DNA of 64,000 nt from Prochlorococcus marinus str. MIT 9401. Lineage in GTDB: Bacteria > Cyanobacteriota > Cyanobacteriia > PCC-6307 > Cyanobiaceae. A model generated the notes under the pieces. That model saw only the letters and a program-made list of their open reading frames with translations, had not been told where the DNA came from and did not search any database. Below, piece by piece: positions 55,503 through 63,909 of this stretch. Location of the stretch: NCBI RefSeq assembly GCF_000760095.1, contig NZ_JNAR01000017.1, positions 62,001 to 126,000 of the forward strand, given 5' to 3'. Every line of letters starts with the position of its first letter. The stretch's first letter is position 1. The translations under genes and the position numbers were made by a program.

Positions 55503-57311
55503 ATGAATTTAATTGCATTAGTTAGTAATAATTTTGATGCGTTTATAACGGTAGTTGTTTTAATAATGTCAATAATTTTGTTTATCAAAAATACTATTGC
55601 TCCAGAATTGACTGGCTTGTTATGTGTTGGAATATTTATAGCCACAGGGGTTCTTTCTCCTGAAAAAGCTTTAGCCGGATTTGGTAGCCCATCTTTAATT
55701 ACCCTTATGGGTTTATTTGCAGTTTCTTCTGCATTATTTAAAAGTGGTGCGTTAGATAGAGTAAGAGAATTGATTTCTTCTGAAAGTATTAGAACGCCAA
55801 GGAAATTAATTTCTTTAATAGCTTTTTTGATTGCTCCAATATCTGGAATTGTTCCTAATACTCCTGTAGTGGCATCTTTGTTACCTTTGATTGAAGGTTG
55901 GTGCGAGCGTAGAAATATATCACCATCGAAAGTTTTATTACCTCTTTCTTTTGCTACTTTACTAGGTGGAACTCTGACATTATTAGGCAGCTCAGTAAAT
56001 CTTCTTGTAAGTGATATTAGTCAACAGTTAGGTTATGGAGCTTTGGAATTATTTAGTTTAACTTCAATTGGAATTCCTGTATGGCTTATAGGTACAACTT
56101 ACATGATTCTAGTTTCTGATATGCTTTTGCCAGATAGAGGGCGAGATAAAGAGTTTATTAAAAATGGGGATATGAATATATACTTTACTGAAGTTACTAT
56201 TCCCTCTACTTCAGAATTAGTTGGGCAATCTGTCAGAAACAGTAGATTACAAAGACGATTTGACGTTGATGTTTTGGAATTGCAACGAAATGGAAAAGTT
56301 ATTCTTCCTCCTTTGGCAGATAGAAAGATTGAACCAGACGATAGATTAATAATACGCGTTACAAGGGCAGACTTATTTAGGTTACAGCAGGAACATACCA
56401 TTCTTTTAGGAGAAAATAAAACATCTTTCGACGGAGCTAATGTGTTCTCAGATGATGAAGGTACCAAAACCTTTGAAGCTTTGTTACCAGCAGGCTCAAC
56501 TTTAGCTGGTGCAAGTTTGAGAGAATTAAGATTCAGGCAACGTCATAATGCAACAGTTTTAGCACTGAGAAGAGGTCAACAAACTGTTCAGGAGAGATTA
56601 GGCCAAGCTGTTTTAAGAGCAGGCGATGTCTTATTATTGCAAGCGCCTTTGGATTCAATAAGAGGTTTACAGGCTAGTAACGATTTGCTTATTTTAGATC
56701 AATTTGAAGATGATTTACCTGTCTTGATAAAAAAACCAATCTCGATTGCAATTGCAATAGGAATGGTGGTTTTGCCTTCGGTTACTAATATTCCACTTGT
56801 AGGGTCAGTTCTTTTGGCAGTGATTGCAATGGTTGCGTTTGGATGTTTAAGACCCGCAGAAATACAAAAATCTATCAGGTTAGACGTTATTTTATTGCTG
56901 GGATCTTTATCGTGTTTTAGTGTTGCTATGCAGGCAACAGGATTAGCAGATTTAATTGCAGTTAATCTTAATTTTGCTCTTGATGGGCTGCCTTTGTATT
57001 TTTCATTAGTCGTAATTTTTGTATCGACCGTTATTCTTACACAATTTATTAGTAATGCTGCTTCAGTTGCTTTAATATTACCCGTCGCTATTGAATTTTC
57101 AAATGTTTTAGGGATTTCACCAAATGCTTTAATAATGCTTGTTTTATTTGGAGCAAGTCAATCTTTCCTTACTCCAATGGGTTATCAAACAAATTTAATG
57201 GTCTACGGGCCTGGTAGATATAGATTTTTTGATATCGCAAAATACGGAGCCGGATTAACACTTATAATGTCACTAATAGTTCCAGCATTGATAATTTTAG
57301 ATTTCAAATAA
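55503..57311 (+). CDS. SLC13/DASS-type permease with two RCK_C (TrkA-C) domains
   Basis: The 602-residue transporter has about eleven membrane segments split by a cytoplasmic insert (about 220-390) holding two TrkA-C domains (FTEVTIPSTSELVGQSVRNS and ALLPAGSTLAGASLRELRF). The membrane part has NTPVVASLLPL and the C-terminal SNAASVALILPVAI, the paired motifs of divalent anion:sodium symporters. Similar cyanobacterial proteins are annotated as sulfate or sodium-coupled carriers. The KtrB and KtrA genes follow 5 and 18 bases apart, so ion coupling is likely. The substrate is not settled. Confidence 0.85.
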   Translation: MNLIALVSNNFDAFITVVVLIMSIILFIKNTIAPELTGLLCVGIFIATGVLSPEKALAGFGSPSLITLMGLFAVSSALFKSGALDRVRELISSESIRTPRKLISLIAFLIAPISGIVPNTPVVASLLPLIEGWCERRNISPSKVLLPLSFATLLGGTLTLLGSSVNLLVSDISQQLGYGALELFSLTSIGIPVWLIGTTYMILVSDMLLPDRGRDKEFIKNGDMNIYFTEVTIPSTSELVGQSVRNSRLQRRFDVDVLELQRNGKVILPPLADRKIEPDDRLIIRVTRADLFRLQQEHTILLGENKTSFDGANVFSDDEGTKTFEALLPAGSTLAGASLRELRFRQRHNATVLALRRGQQTVQERLGQAVLRAGDVLLLQAPLDSIRGLQASNDLLILDQFEDDLPVLIKKPISIAIAIGMVVLPSVTNIPLVGSVLLAVIAMVAFGCLRPAEIQKSIRLDVILLLGSLSCFSVAMQATGLADLIAVNLNFALDGLPLYFSLVVIFVSTVILTQFISNAASVALILPVAIEFSNVLGISPNALIMLVLFGASQSFLTPMGYQTNLMVYGPGRYRFFDIAKYGAGLTLIMSLIVPALIILDFK

Positions 57312-57316
57312 ATAAA

Positions 57317-58720
57317 GTGAAATTCACAAGTAATGTTTACAGGTTAAAAGATTCTTACAGAAAACTATCTGTACCTCAATTTACTATTGTTACAGGATTG
57401 GTTATTATTTTTTTTGGAACTTTAATTTTAAGTTCTCCTTTATGTTCATCTTCAAAGGTTGGATTGTGGGAAGCATTTTTTACATCTGCCTCTGCTATAA
57501 CGGTAACTGGCTTGACCATAATAGATATTGGTGTTGATTTGACTTTTTTTGGCCAAGTTTTCTTGGCTTTAATGCTTTTATCAGGTGGTCTTGGATTAAT
57601 GGCCATTACCACATTTCTTCAGGGTTTCGTTGTGAAGGGGACAAAGCTAAGAACTAGATTAGATAAAGGAAAAACTCTTGATGAATTCGGAGTTGGAGGA
57701 ATTGGCCGAACTTTTCAAAGCATTGCTATTACTGCAACTTGTATCATATCTTTAGGTGCAATTGTTTTGTATTCTTTTGGATTTGTAGATATTCAAAATA
57801 ATTGGGAAAGACTTTGGTCCTCAATTTTTCACAGCATATCTGCATATAACAACGCAGGTTTCTCTTTATGGACCAATAGTCTTCAAGACTATAGAACAAA
57901 TTCTTTGGTTAATATTGTATTTGTTTTTCTCATTGTCATGGGTGGACTGGGATGGCGGGTGATTGATGATATTTGGAGTCATAAAAAAAATCTTTCATAC
58001 AGAAAATTGAGTCTTCACTCCAGACTAGTTATTAGGACAAGTTTGTCTCTAATATTATTCGGATCATTAGGATTCTTTATTACTGAATCATTGCTAAATA
58101 GTCAATTTTTTAATGATTTGAATTTGTTTGAAAGGCTATTATCTTCAATCTTTGAAACAGTTAGTGCAAGAACTGCAGGCTTTACAAATTTTCCGATTTC
58201 TTTGAACTCAATTTCAGATACCGGTCTCTTGTTATTGATGACACTGATGTTTATTGGAGCAAGTACTGGAGGAACTGGGGGAGGTATAAAAACAACTACA
58301 TTTATTGCTTTGATGGCTGCTACAAGATCAACTTTAAGAGGTCAGAAAGATGTAATTATTAGTAATAGATTAATTTCCGATAAAGTTATTCTAAAGGCAG
58401 TGGGAATCACAGTAGGATCTTTGCTTTTCGTAATTTTAATGGCAATGTTGCTAAGTACAACTAATAGCTTTATTGAAAAAGAATCTTTCACCTTCTTAGA
58501 AATTCTCTTCACTTGTATATCTGCATTTGCAACAGTTGGTTTTGATATTGGTTTAACTGCAAAATTAAATCATTTTGGCCAATTTATTCTTATTTTAGGT
58601 ATGTTTGTGGGGAGACTTGGTATCCTTTTACTATTAAGTGCACTTTGGCAGGCTCTTTATAAGAGTAGAATTGATAGACAAAAGAGAATTGGCTACCCTA
58701 GGGCTGATCTTTATGTTTAG
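57317..58720 (+). CDS. ktrB: Ktr/Trk potassium (sodium) uptake membrane subunit
   Basis: This channel-like subunit of 467 residues has four M1-P-M2 repeats. The first filter lies in SASAITVTGLTI, others in HSISAYNNAGFSLW, TVSARTAGFTNFP and SAFATVGFDIGLT. FIGASTGGTGGGIKTTTF forms the gating-loop region. In Synechocystis the KtrABE system takes up K+ with Na+ dependence. The start is GTG at 57317, 5 bases after the DASS stop. It is followed by its regulator KtrA. Confidence 0.94.
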   Translation: MKFTSNVYRLKDSYRKLSVPQFTIVTGLVIIFFGTLILSSPLCSSSKVGLWEAFFTSASAITVTGLTIIDIGVDLTFFGQVFLALMLLSGGLGLMAITTFLQGFVVKGTKLRTRLDKGKTLDEFGVGGIGRTFQSIAITATCIISLGAIVLYSFGFVDIQNNWERLWSSIFHSISAYNNAGFSLWTNSLQDYRTNSLVNIVFVFLIVMGGLGWRVIDDIWSHKKNLSYRKLSLHSRLVIRTSLSLILFGSLGFFITESLLNSQFFNDLNLFERLLSSIFETVSARTAGFTNFPISLNSISDTGLLLLMTLMFIGASTGGTGGGIKTTTFIALMAATRSTLRGQKDVIISNRLISDKVILKAVGITVGSLLFVILMAMLLSTTNSFIEKESFTFLEILFTCISAFATVGFDIGLTAKLNHFGQFILILGMFVGRLGILLLLSALWQALYKSRIDRQKRIGYPRADLYV

Positions 58721-58738
58721 GATTCACTTATTTTTATT

Positions 58739-59443
58739 ATGGCTGATTGGTGGCAGTGGTCTCAAAAAAGAGAAAAAGAAGTCCTCTCTTTTGCAGTTGT
58801 TGGCGTTGGAAGATTTGGAACCGCTGTTTGTAGAGAGCTTATAAGTAATGGGGCAGATGTTTTAGCTGCAGATTATTCAGAAAAAGCTATTGATGATTTA
58901 AGACAATTGGAACCCTCTATAGAAGCTAGAGTTGTAGATTGTACTGATGAAGAGTCTATGAAGGAATCTGGAATTCTTGAAATGAATACTGTTGTTGTAG
59001 GTATAAGCGAACCCATCGAAGCTAGTATAACTACAACTCTTATCGCTAAGGACAGTGATGGTAGCAAAGTGAAAAGAGTTATAGCGAGAGCTACAAGCGA
59101 TTTACACGAAAAAATGTTAAAGAGGGTAGGTGCAGATAAAGTTGTCTTCCCCTCCAGAATGCAAGGAGAAAGATTAGGGCTAGAACTGGTTAGACCAAAT
59201 CTAATTGAAAGATTGGAATTAGATAATCAAACTGGTATAGATGAAATAACTGTTCCAGAGGAATTTATAGGAAGATCGTTAAGAGATTTAAATCTGAGGA
59301 AAAATTATTTAGTAAATGTTCTTGCAGCAGGACCTGCAGAAGAGTTAACAGTTAATCCTCCAGCAAAATATATCTTGGAAAGAGGAAATATTTTGGTAGT
59401 TATGGGAAAAACTGTAGATTTACAGAAATTGCCCCAGGATTAA
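58739..59443 (+). CDS. ktrA: Ktr/Trk system regulatory RCK subunit
   Basis: The 234-residue cytoplasmic ring protein has an RCK_N nucleotide-binding domain (FAVVGVGRFGTAVCRELISN, acidic AADYSEKAID) and an RCK_C domain (about 155-230, EITVPEEFIGRSLRDLNLR). It gates the KtrB channel in response to ATP, ADP or NAD(H). It is the last gene of the DASS-ktrB-ktrA unit. Confidence 0.94.
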   Translation: MADWWQWSQKREKEVLSFAVVGVGRFGTAVCRELISNGADVLAADYSEKAIDDLRQLEPSIEARVVDCTDEESMKESGILEMNTVVVGISEPIEASITTTLIAKDSDGSKVKRVIARATSDLHEKMLKRVGADKVVFPSRMQGERLGLELVRPNLIERLELDNQTGIDEITVPEEFIGRSLRDLNLRKNYLVNVLAAGPAEELTVNPPAKYILERGNILVVMGKTVDLQKLPQD

Positions 59444-59449
59444 TTATTT

Positions 59450-59752
59450 CTAATCAGATTTTTTATAGTATTTAATCCTTTGATGAGCTCTATTTAATCT
59501 TCTGACGCTTTGTTTTTCTAGGTTGTCTCTAAATTTATCGGTAATTAAATTATTTTCTGAGACGAGTGATGTTGCCTCTTTCTCGAAGTATTTTTTTATA
59601 CCTTCTTGTATTAATACCTTTGCCATATTACTAACTGTTCGTGATTCATTACTGGCTAAAATTGTCAGTTGCTCACATATAAATTCTGGAAGGACTACTT
59701 GAATCCTAGGGGATTTAGGCTTCCCATTTGTTGAGTTTTGGCGGGTAGCCAT
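59450..59752 (-). CDS. ribbon-helix-helix (CopG-like) DNA-binding protein
   Basis: The 100-residue protein has a basic N-terminal arm and an RHH pattern: strand RIQVVLPEFICEQL, helix ILASNESRTVSNMAKVLIQ, then a second helix EGIKKYFEKE. A basic tail follows (SVRRLNRAHQRIKYYKK). RHH proteins bind palindromic operators as dimers of dimers. It is convergent with ktrA and divergent from the 124-aa gene. The intergenic region carries an 8-bp inverted repeat, a natural candidate operator. No adjacent toxin-like gene is obvious. Confidence 0.72.
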   Translation of the reverse strand: MATRQNSTNGKPKSPRIQVVLPEFICEQLTILASNESRTVSNMAKVLIQEGIKKYFEKEATSLVSENNLITDKFRDNLEKQSVRRLNRAHQRIKYYKKSD

Positions 59753-59782
59753 GAGTCAAAGTTGATAACTGTTACTTATTAG

Positions 59783-59819
59783 TATACACAGTTAGTCAAG
59801 GATACTATCTTTGTGTATA
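59783..59819. promoter_or_regulatory. inverted repeat, candidate operator of the RHH regulator
   Basis: TATACACA at 59783-59790 and TGTGTATA at 59812-59819 are perfect 8-base inverted arms 21 bases apart. They lie 31 bases upstream of the RHH start and 19 bases upstream of the divergent ATG. The position and symmetry fit an operator controlling both genes. Binding is inferred only. Confidence 0.45.
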
Positions 59820-59837
59820 TTATTAGTAAGGAAATAT

Positions 59838-60209
59838 ATGTCCGCATCAATTCATTGTTTTTATAAAGCTATGAAAAATTCAAGAAAAATTGATTCACCT
59901 AAAAGGTCGATGATTGATAAAAAGAAAAAAAGATTAGTTAAATCTGATTCCTATGATCATGAAAATAGTGATGTTTTGGTCTCAGCTGTAATTAGTCCAT
60001 ATTTGTTAACTCATCTCCACCATATTCTTCAACAGTCTGAGTATTATGCTCAAAAAGATGGCAGAAAATCTCATGCAGCTAACTTTGCGAAACTAAGGAA
60101 GGTTTTATGTTTAGACGCAAGAAGTATGGCAGATGCATCAGCAAAAGAAATAAAAGAAACTGATAATGATTTATCTATTAATAAATATAATGAACAAAAT
60201 GTAGCTTGA
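59838..60209 (+). CDS. conserved hypothetical protein (123 aa)
   Basis: ATG 59838 follows an AAGGA-like ribosome binding site. The N-terminal third is very basic (PKRSMIDKKKKRLVKSD). The rest is helical, with SAVISPYLLTHLHHILQQSE and a MADASAKEIKE stretch. No domain is recognised. The basic arm might contact nucleic acid or membrane. The frame extends to a TTG at 59811, but that would run into the inverted repeat. Confidence 0.6.
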   Translation: MSASIHCFYKAMKNSRKIDSPKRSMIDKKKKRLVKSDSYDHENSDVLVSAVISPYLLTHLHHILQQSEYYAQKDGRKSHAANFAKLRKVLCLDARSMADASAKEIKETDNDLSINKYNEQNVA

Positions 60210-60244
60210 AGTAATAATCTATTAAATAATAGATTTTTAAAAAA

Positions 60245-60475
60245 ATGTCCAGTAATGCAGAAAAGCTCTATCAGTTAATAGCAGGCGATTCAAAAAAGAA
60301 ACAAAGTTTGTTTATGATAGCTTTGACTAATCCCAAAAAAGCATTAGATAAAATATGTGATATTGGCAATGAGTTAAATATTTCAGTGACTAAAGAAGAG
60401 GTTATTGAATATTTGAGTACTATTGACGATGAGGCAACTAAAATGTGGTTAGTTAAGGCTCGAGGCGGTCTTTAG
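60245..60475 (+). CDS. small hypothetical protein, possibly Nif11-like, ending in Gly-Gly-Leu
   Basis: The 76-residue protein is helical and acidic toward the end. The layout (a leading helix, LTNPKKALDKICDIGNELNI, then VTKEEVIEYL) recalls the Nif11 family, whose members serve as leader peptides of prochlorosins and other peptides. It ends ARGGL, so a double glycine occurs at the extreme C-terminus with almost no core after it. The Nif11 link is weak and by eye. It follows the 123-aa gene by 35 bases. Its 3' end overlaps the convergent 58-aa gene by 23 bases. Confidence 0.55.
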   Translation: MSSNAEKLYQLIAGDSKKKQSLFMIALTNPKKALDKICDIGNELNISVTKEEVIEYLSTIDDEATKMWLVKARGGL

Positions 60476-60629
60476 AAATGGGTTTCGAATAATTATTGTT
60501 TTGATTTATTTTGGGTTTTATTCTTTTGTTGTAGCCTCCTCCACCAGCTAAAGTCCAAAAAAACCAATAACTTGGAATCGCAAGAGCTGCAGCTATGAAA
60601 ATCACTACAATTTGTTCTATTCTTTTCAT
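60453..60629 (-). CDS. small membrane protein (58 aa)
   Basis: An ATG frame encodes 58 residues: MKRIEQ, a membrane helix (IVVIFIAAALAIPSYWFFWTL), then GGGGYNKRIKPK and a polar tail. The four-glycine turn after the helix looks conserved and makes a chance frame unlikely. It is convergent with the 76-aa gene, with overlapping 3' ends. The function is unknown. Confidence 0.65.
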   Translation of the reverse strand: MKRIEQIVVIFIAAALAIPSYWFFWTLAGGGGYNKRIKPKINQNNNYSKPISKDRLEP

Positions 60630-60701
60630 AATTCAATTTTATTCCACAAAATATTTTTTAGTAAATAAGCCTCAGATTTTGTAAATTCAATTTTTAAAAC
60701 A

Positions 60702-62315
60702 GTGATTAGATTTGAAGGTGTCAGCAAAATTTATTCTACAGATGTTGTTTTAAAAAATATTAATTGGGAAATTAAGAAAGGAGAAAAAGTTGGCTTAGTT
60801 GGTTCTAATGGTGCAGGTAAATCAACTCAATTCAAGATTTTAATTGGAGAGGAAGATCAAACAAGTGGAACAATTATCAAAGAAGGTAATCCTAAAATTG
60901 TCCATTTAAGACAGGAGTTAGATTGCAACTTGAATTGTTCAGTGAGAGATGAATTAGAGAGTTCTTTCAGAGATATACAAATTGTTGCGAATAAACTCTT
61001 GTTAATTGAGAGTAAAATGAAATCGTTGGATATAAAAAAACATTCCGATGAACTTGAAAATTTAGTAAATCAACTCGCAAAATACCAAGCAAGATTTGAA
61101 GCCTTAGGGGGCTATAAAATGCAATCAGACGTAGAAAAAATATTACCAAAACTTGGTTTTTCTACAGAAGATGCTGATAAACTAGTCGGCAATTTTTCAG
61201 GTGGTTGGCAGATGAAAATCGCTCTGGGAAAAATAATCCTACAAAACCCTGATTTACTGCTACTTGATGAACCAACTAATCATTTAGATTTAGATACAAT
61301 TTTCTGGCTGGAAGAATATCTATCCTCACTAAAGATTGCAATTATTATAATTAGTCATGATAGGTATTTTTTAGATAAATTATGCAAAAAAATAATTTAT
61401 ATAGATAGGGGAATATCTGAAATATATAATGGGAATTATTCTTTTTTTGTTGAACAGAAATCTTTAAATGAAGAATCACAAAATAAAGCATATCAATTAC
61501 AACAAAAAGAAATTGAGATACAAAAGAAGTATATAGATAGATTTAGAGCTAGTGCCACTAGAAGTTCTCAAGCTAAGAGTAGAGAAAAACAACTCAAAAA
61601 AATTTCTAAAGTTGAGGCAATAAGAGCAAAATCAAAAAGTCCTGTTTTTAATTTTCCAGAGTGTCCTCGATCAGGAAAATTAGTTTTAAATATCAAAAAT
61701 TTGTCTCACAGTTATGGGGATAAAATTCTTTTTTTAGATGTTAATTTAAAGATTTCTGCGGGGGAGAAAATAGCAATACTTGGACCTAATGGCTGTGGTA
61801 AATCTACATTGCTTAAAATTATTATGAAAAAAATATCTCCTGAAATTGGAGAAATTAATCTTGGTAAACATAATATAATTACAAGCTATTATGAACAGAA
61901 TCAGGCTGAAGCACTTTCACTTGAGGAAAGAGTTATTGATTTAATATGTAATAAATCTCCAGAATGGTCTCAAAAAAAAGTAAGAACATTTTTAGGAGGT
62001 TTTGGTTTTACTAATGAAACTGTTTTTAAATATATTAAACAACTCAGCGGTGGAGAAAAAGCAAGATTAGCATTGGCGCTAATGATTATTAATCCTAGTA
62101 ATTTTTTATTATTGGATGAACCAACTAATCATTTGGATTTGGAATCTAAAGAAAACTTAGAATTAGCAATTAAAAATTATAAAGGTTCATTATTAATTAT
62201 TTCTCATGATCGATATTTTATTTCAAAGGTTGCAAATAAAATTGTCGAAATTAAAGATTCAAAGTTATTTTCATACGATGGAAATTATGAATATTTTTTA
62301 GAAAAAAATAAATAG
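60702..62315 (+). CDS. ABC-F family ATPase
   Basis: The 537-residue protein has two ABC ATPase domains and no membrane segments. Walker A motifs are GSNGAGKSTQFKIL and [14 protein letters not shown], signatures are FSGGWQMKIALG and LSGGEKARLALA, and both Walker B regions are LLLDEPTNHLDL. The linker (about 240-305) is basic and helical. ABC-F proteins act on ribosomes in translation or quality control (EttA/Uup types). The start is GTG at 60702. Confidence 0.93.
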   Translation: MIRFEGVSKIYSTDVVLKNINWEIKKGEKVGLVGSNGAGKSTQFKILIGEEDQTSGTIIKEGNPKIVHLRQELDCNLNCSVRDELESSFRDIQIVANKLLLIESKMKSLDIKKHSDELENLVNQLAKYQARFEALGGYKMQSDVEKILPKLGFSTEDADKLVGNFSGGWQMKIALGKIILQNPDLLLLDEPTNHLDLDTIFWLEEYLSSLKIAIIIISHDRYFLDKLCKKIIYIDRGISEIYNGNYSFFVEQKSLNEESQNKAYQLQQKEIEIQKKYIDRFRASATRSSQAKSREKQLKKISKVEAIRAKSKSPVFNFPECPRSGKLVLNIKNLSHSYGDKILFLDVNLKISAGEKIAILGPNGCGKSTLLKIIMKKISPEIGEINLGKHNIITSYYEQNQAEALSLEERVIDLICNKSPEWSQKKVRTFLGGFGFTNETVFKYIKQLSGGEKARLALALMIINPSNFLLLDEPTNHLDLESKENLELAIKNYKGSLLIISHDRYFISKVANKIVEIKDSKLFSYDGNYEYFLEKNK

Positions 62316-62469
62316 CAGAATTAAATTTTTAAATAATAAGCTTTTTGCAAAAAATGTTGATTACTTTTAAAAAAGTTTACATTTAGCTAGGCAATAGCAC
62401 TCATTTATCTTTACACACTTTACCTCCTTTGTTTAATCTTAAAAATGCAAAGATAAGTTAATAAACTAT

Positions 62470-62613
62470 ATGAAAAATTATGATTTCCAAGAATCAAAGT
62501 TTCAAATTTCTGATCCTATTGAAAGTTATTTTGAATGTATTTCATCCTGTGATTTGAAGGATGGTAATTGTATCTCTAGATGTGTGGAAATACTAAAACA
62601 GAATGAAGGTTGA
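62470..62613 (+). CDS. small twin-CX3C protein (47 aa)
   Basis: The 47-residue protein contains the pattern ECISSCDLKDGNCISRC, that is C-x3-C-x6-C-x3-C, in the second half, with acidic surroundings. This spacing could form a helical hairpin held by two disulfides or a metal site. I recall similar short proteins as common in marine picocyanobacteria but without known function. An inverted repeat TTATCTTT/AAAGATAA (62405-62456) lies just upstream. Confidence 0.62.
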   Translation: MKNYDFQESKFQISDPIESYFECISSCDLKDGNCISRCVEILKQNEG

Positions 62614-62621
62614 AAAATTTA

Positions 62622-63737
62622 TTAGTTTTGTAAATTTGTAATATCAGTAGGTTTTACTTTTAACCTAATAATTTTATTTCTTCGCTTCAATATTATATTT
62701 ATTTCTTTATTAATACCATTTTTACTTATCTGGCTTATAACGTCTGAAGCTGTTTTAATTTCCTTTCCCCCTACTTTTATGATTCTGTCATTTACTATTA
62801 TTCCACTCTTTGCAGCTGGACTATTAGGTACTACATAGCCAACTTTTACTGCATTGTTATTTGTTTTAGCATTAATTTCATCTATGAGACTTATCCCAAT
62901 CATTGGATGTATTACTTTTCCATTATTAATTAGTTGATAAGCAATTTCTTTAGCTTTATTAATTGGGATTGCGAAACTTAAACCTGCTCCTGGACCAGAT
63001 CTGATCAAAGTATTAATACCAATTACTTGTCCGTAGCTATTCAATAATGGACCTCCAGAATTTCCAGGATTAATAGCAGCGTCTGTTTGTATGAGTTCAA
63101 GTTTTTTATCATATATTCCTAATTGAGTGACGTTTCTATTTAGATTACTAATAATACCAAGGGTAACTGTGTTCTCCAGTCCGAATGGATTGCCAACTGC
63201 AATTGCCCAATCACCAACCTTAATTTTTGTTGAATCACCCAATTCTGCTATTGGCCAAGGTCCTTTACCCTCAATCTTAAGCACAGCTAAATCAGTAAAA
63301 AAGTCTTGTCCTATAAGTTTTGCGTTTAATTTTTGGCCATTTGTTAAACCAACAATTAACTTATCCGATCCATTTACGACATGAGAATTAGTCATGACAA
63401 GTCCATCTGCGAATATAAATCCACTGCCTTGGCTTTGCTCTATCCTTGGTTGATTGTCGCCAGGTAAATCTAAACCAAAAAATCTTTCAAAATACGGGTC
63501 TAAGAATATTTGAGAATTTCTTGATAAATTTTTTTTTCTTACATATCTTTGAGAATCAATTGTCACAACAGAAGAACCTGTTTTTTCTACAGCTTTAGTT
63601 ATGAAAGATTTGTTTGAATTTATATTTACTTCATTAATTTTTGGTTTAATTAATGGTTGGGATATTACATTTGCGGGAAATAAAAAACCCAATGTAATTA
63701 CTGAAGATAATATTTGCTTGTGTTTGCCGAGTTTCAA
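62622..63737 (-). CDS. HtrA/Deg-type serine protease
   Basis: The 371-residue periplasmic protease has an N-terminal signal peptide (about 1-27, ending PANVISQ). Its trypsin-like domain has the triad His (VMTNSHVV), Asp (FTDLAVLKI) and Ser (NPGNSGGPL). One PDZ domain (about 280-365, including VGYVVPNSPAAKSGI) follows. It degrades or refolds damaged envelope and thylakoid proteins, especially under light stress. Cyanobacteria have HhoA, HhoB and HtrA paralogues, which I cannot separate here. Confidence 0.94.
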   Translation of the reverse strand: MKLGKHKQILSSVITLGFLFPANVISQPLIKPKINEVNINSNKSFITKAVEKTGSSVVTIDSQRYVRKKNLSRNSQIFLDPYFERFFGLDLPGDNQPRIEQSQGSGFIFADGLVMTNSHVVNGSDKLIVGLTNGQKLNAKLIGQDFFTDLAVLKIEGKGPWPIAELGDSTKIKVGDWAIAVGNPFGLENTVTLGIISNLNRNVTQLGIYDKKLELIQTDAAINPGNSGGPLLNSYGQVIGINTLIRSGPGAGLSFAIPINKAKEIAYQLINNGKVIHPMIGISLIDEINAKTNNNAVKVGYVVPNSPAAKSGIIVNDRIIKVGGKEIKTASDVISQISKNGINKEINIILKRRNKIIRLKVKPTDITNLQN

Positions 63738-63909
63738 TTGATTTTCTTATTTTTTTCTGAAAAGATTAGATCCAATTTTATGAATGTAATTTAAATATAA
63801 CTATAAAAAAATTAATTTACTTGGAGAATAATTTATTAACTTAAAGTAGCTAATTTTCTTTTTTTCGGGCTATGATAATAATCATAAATCCTAATACACT
63901 ATAAGTTTG

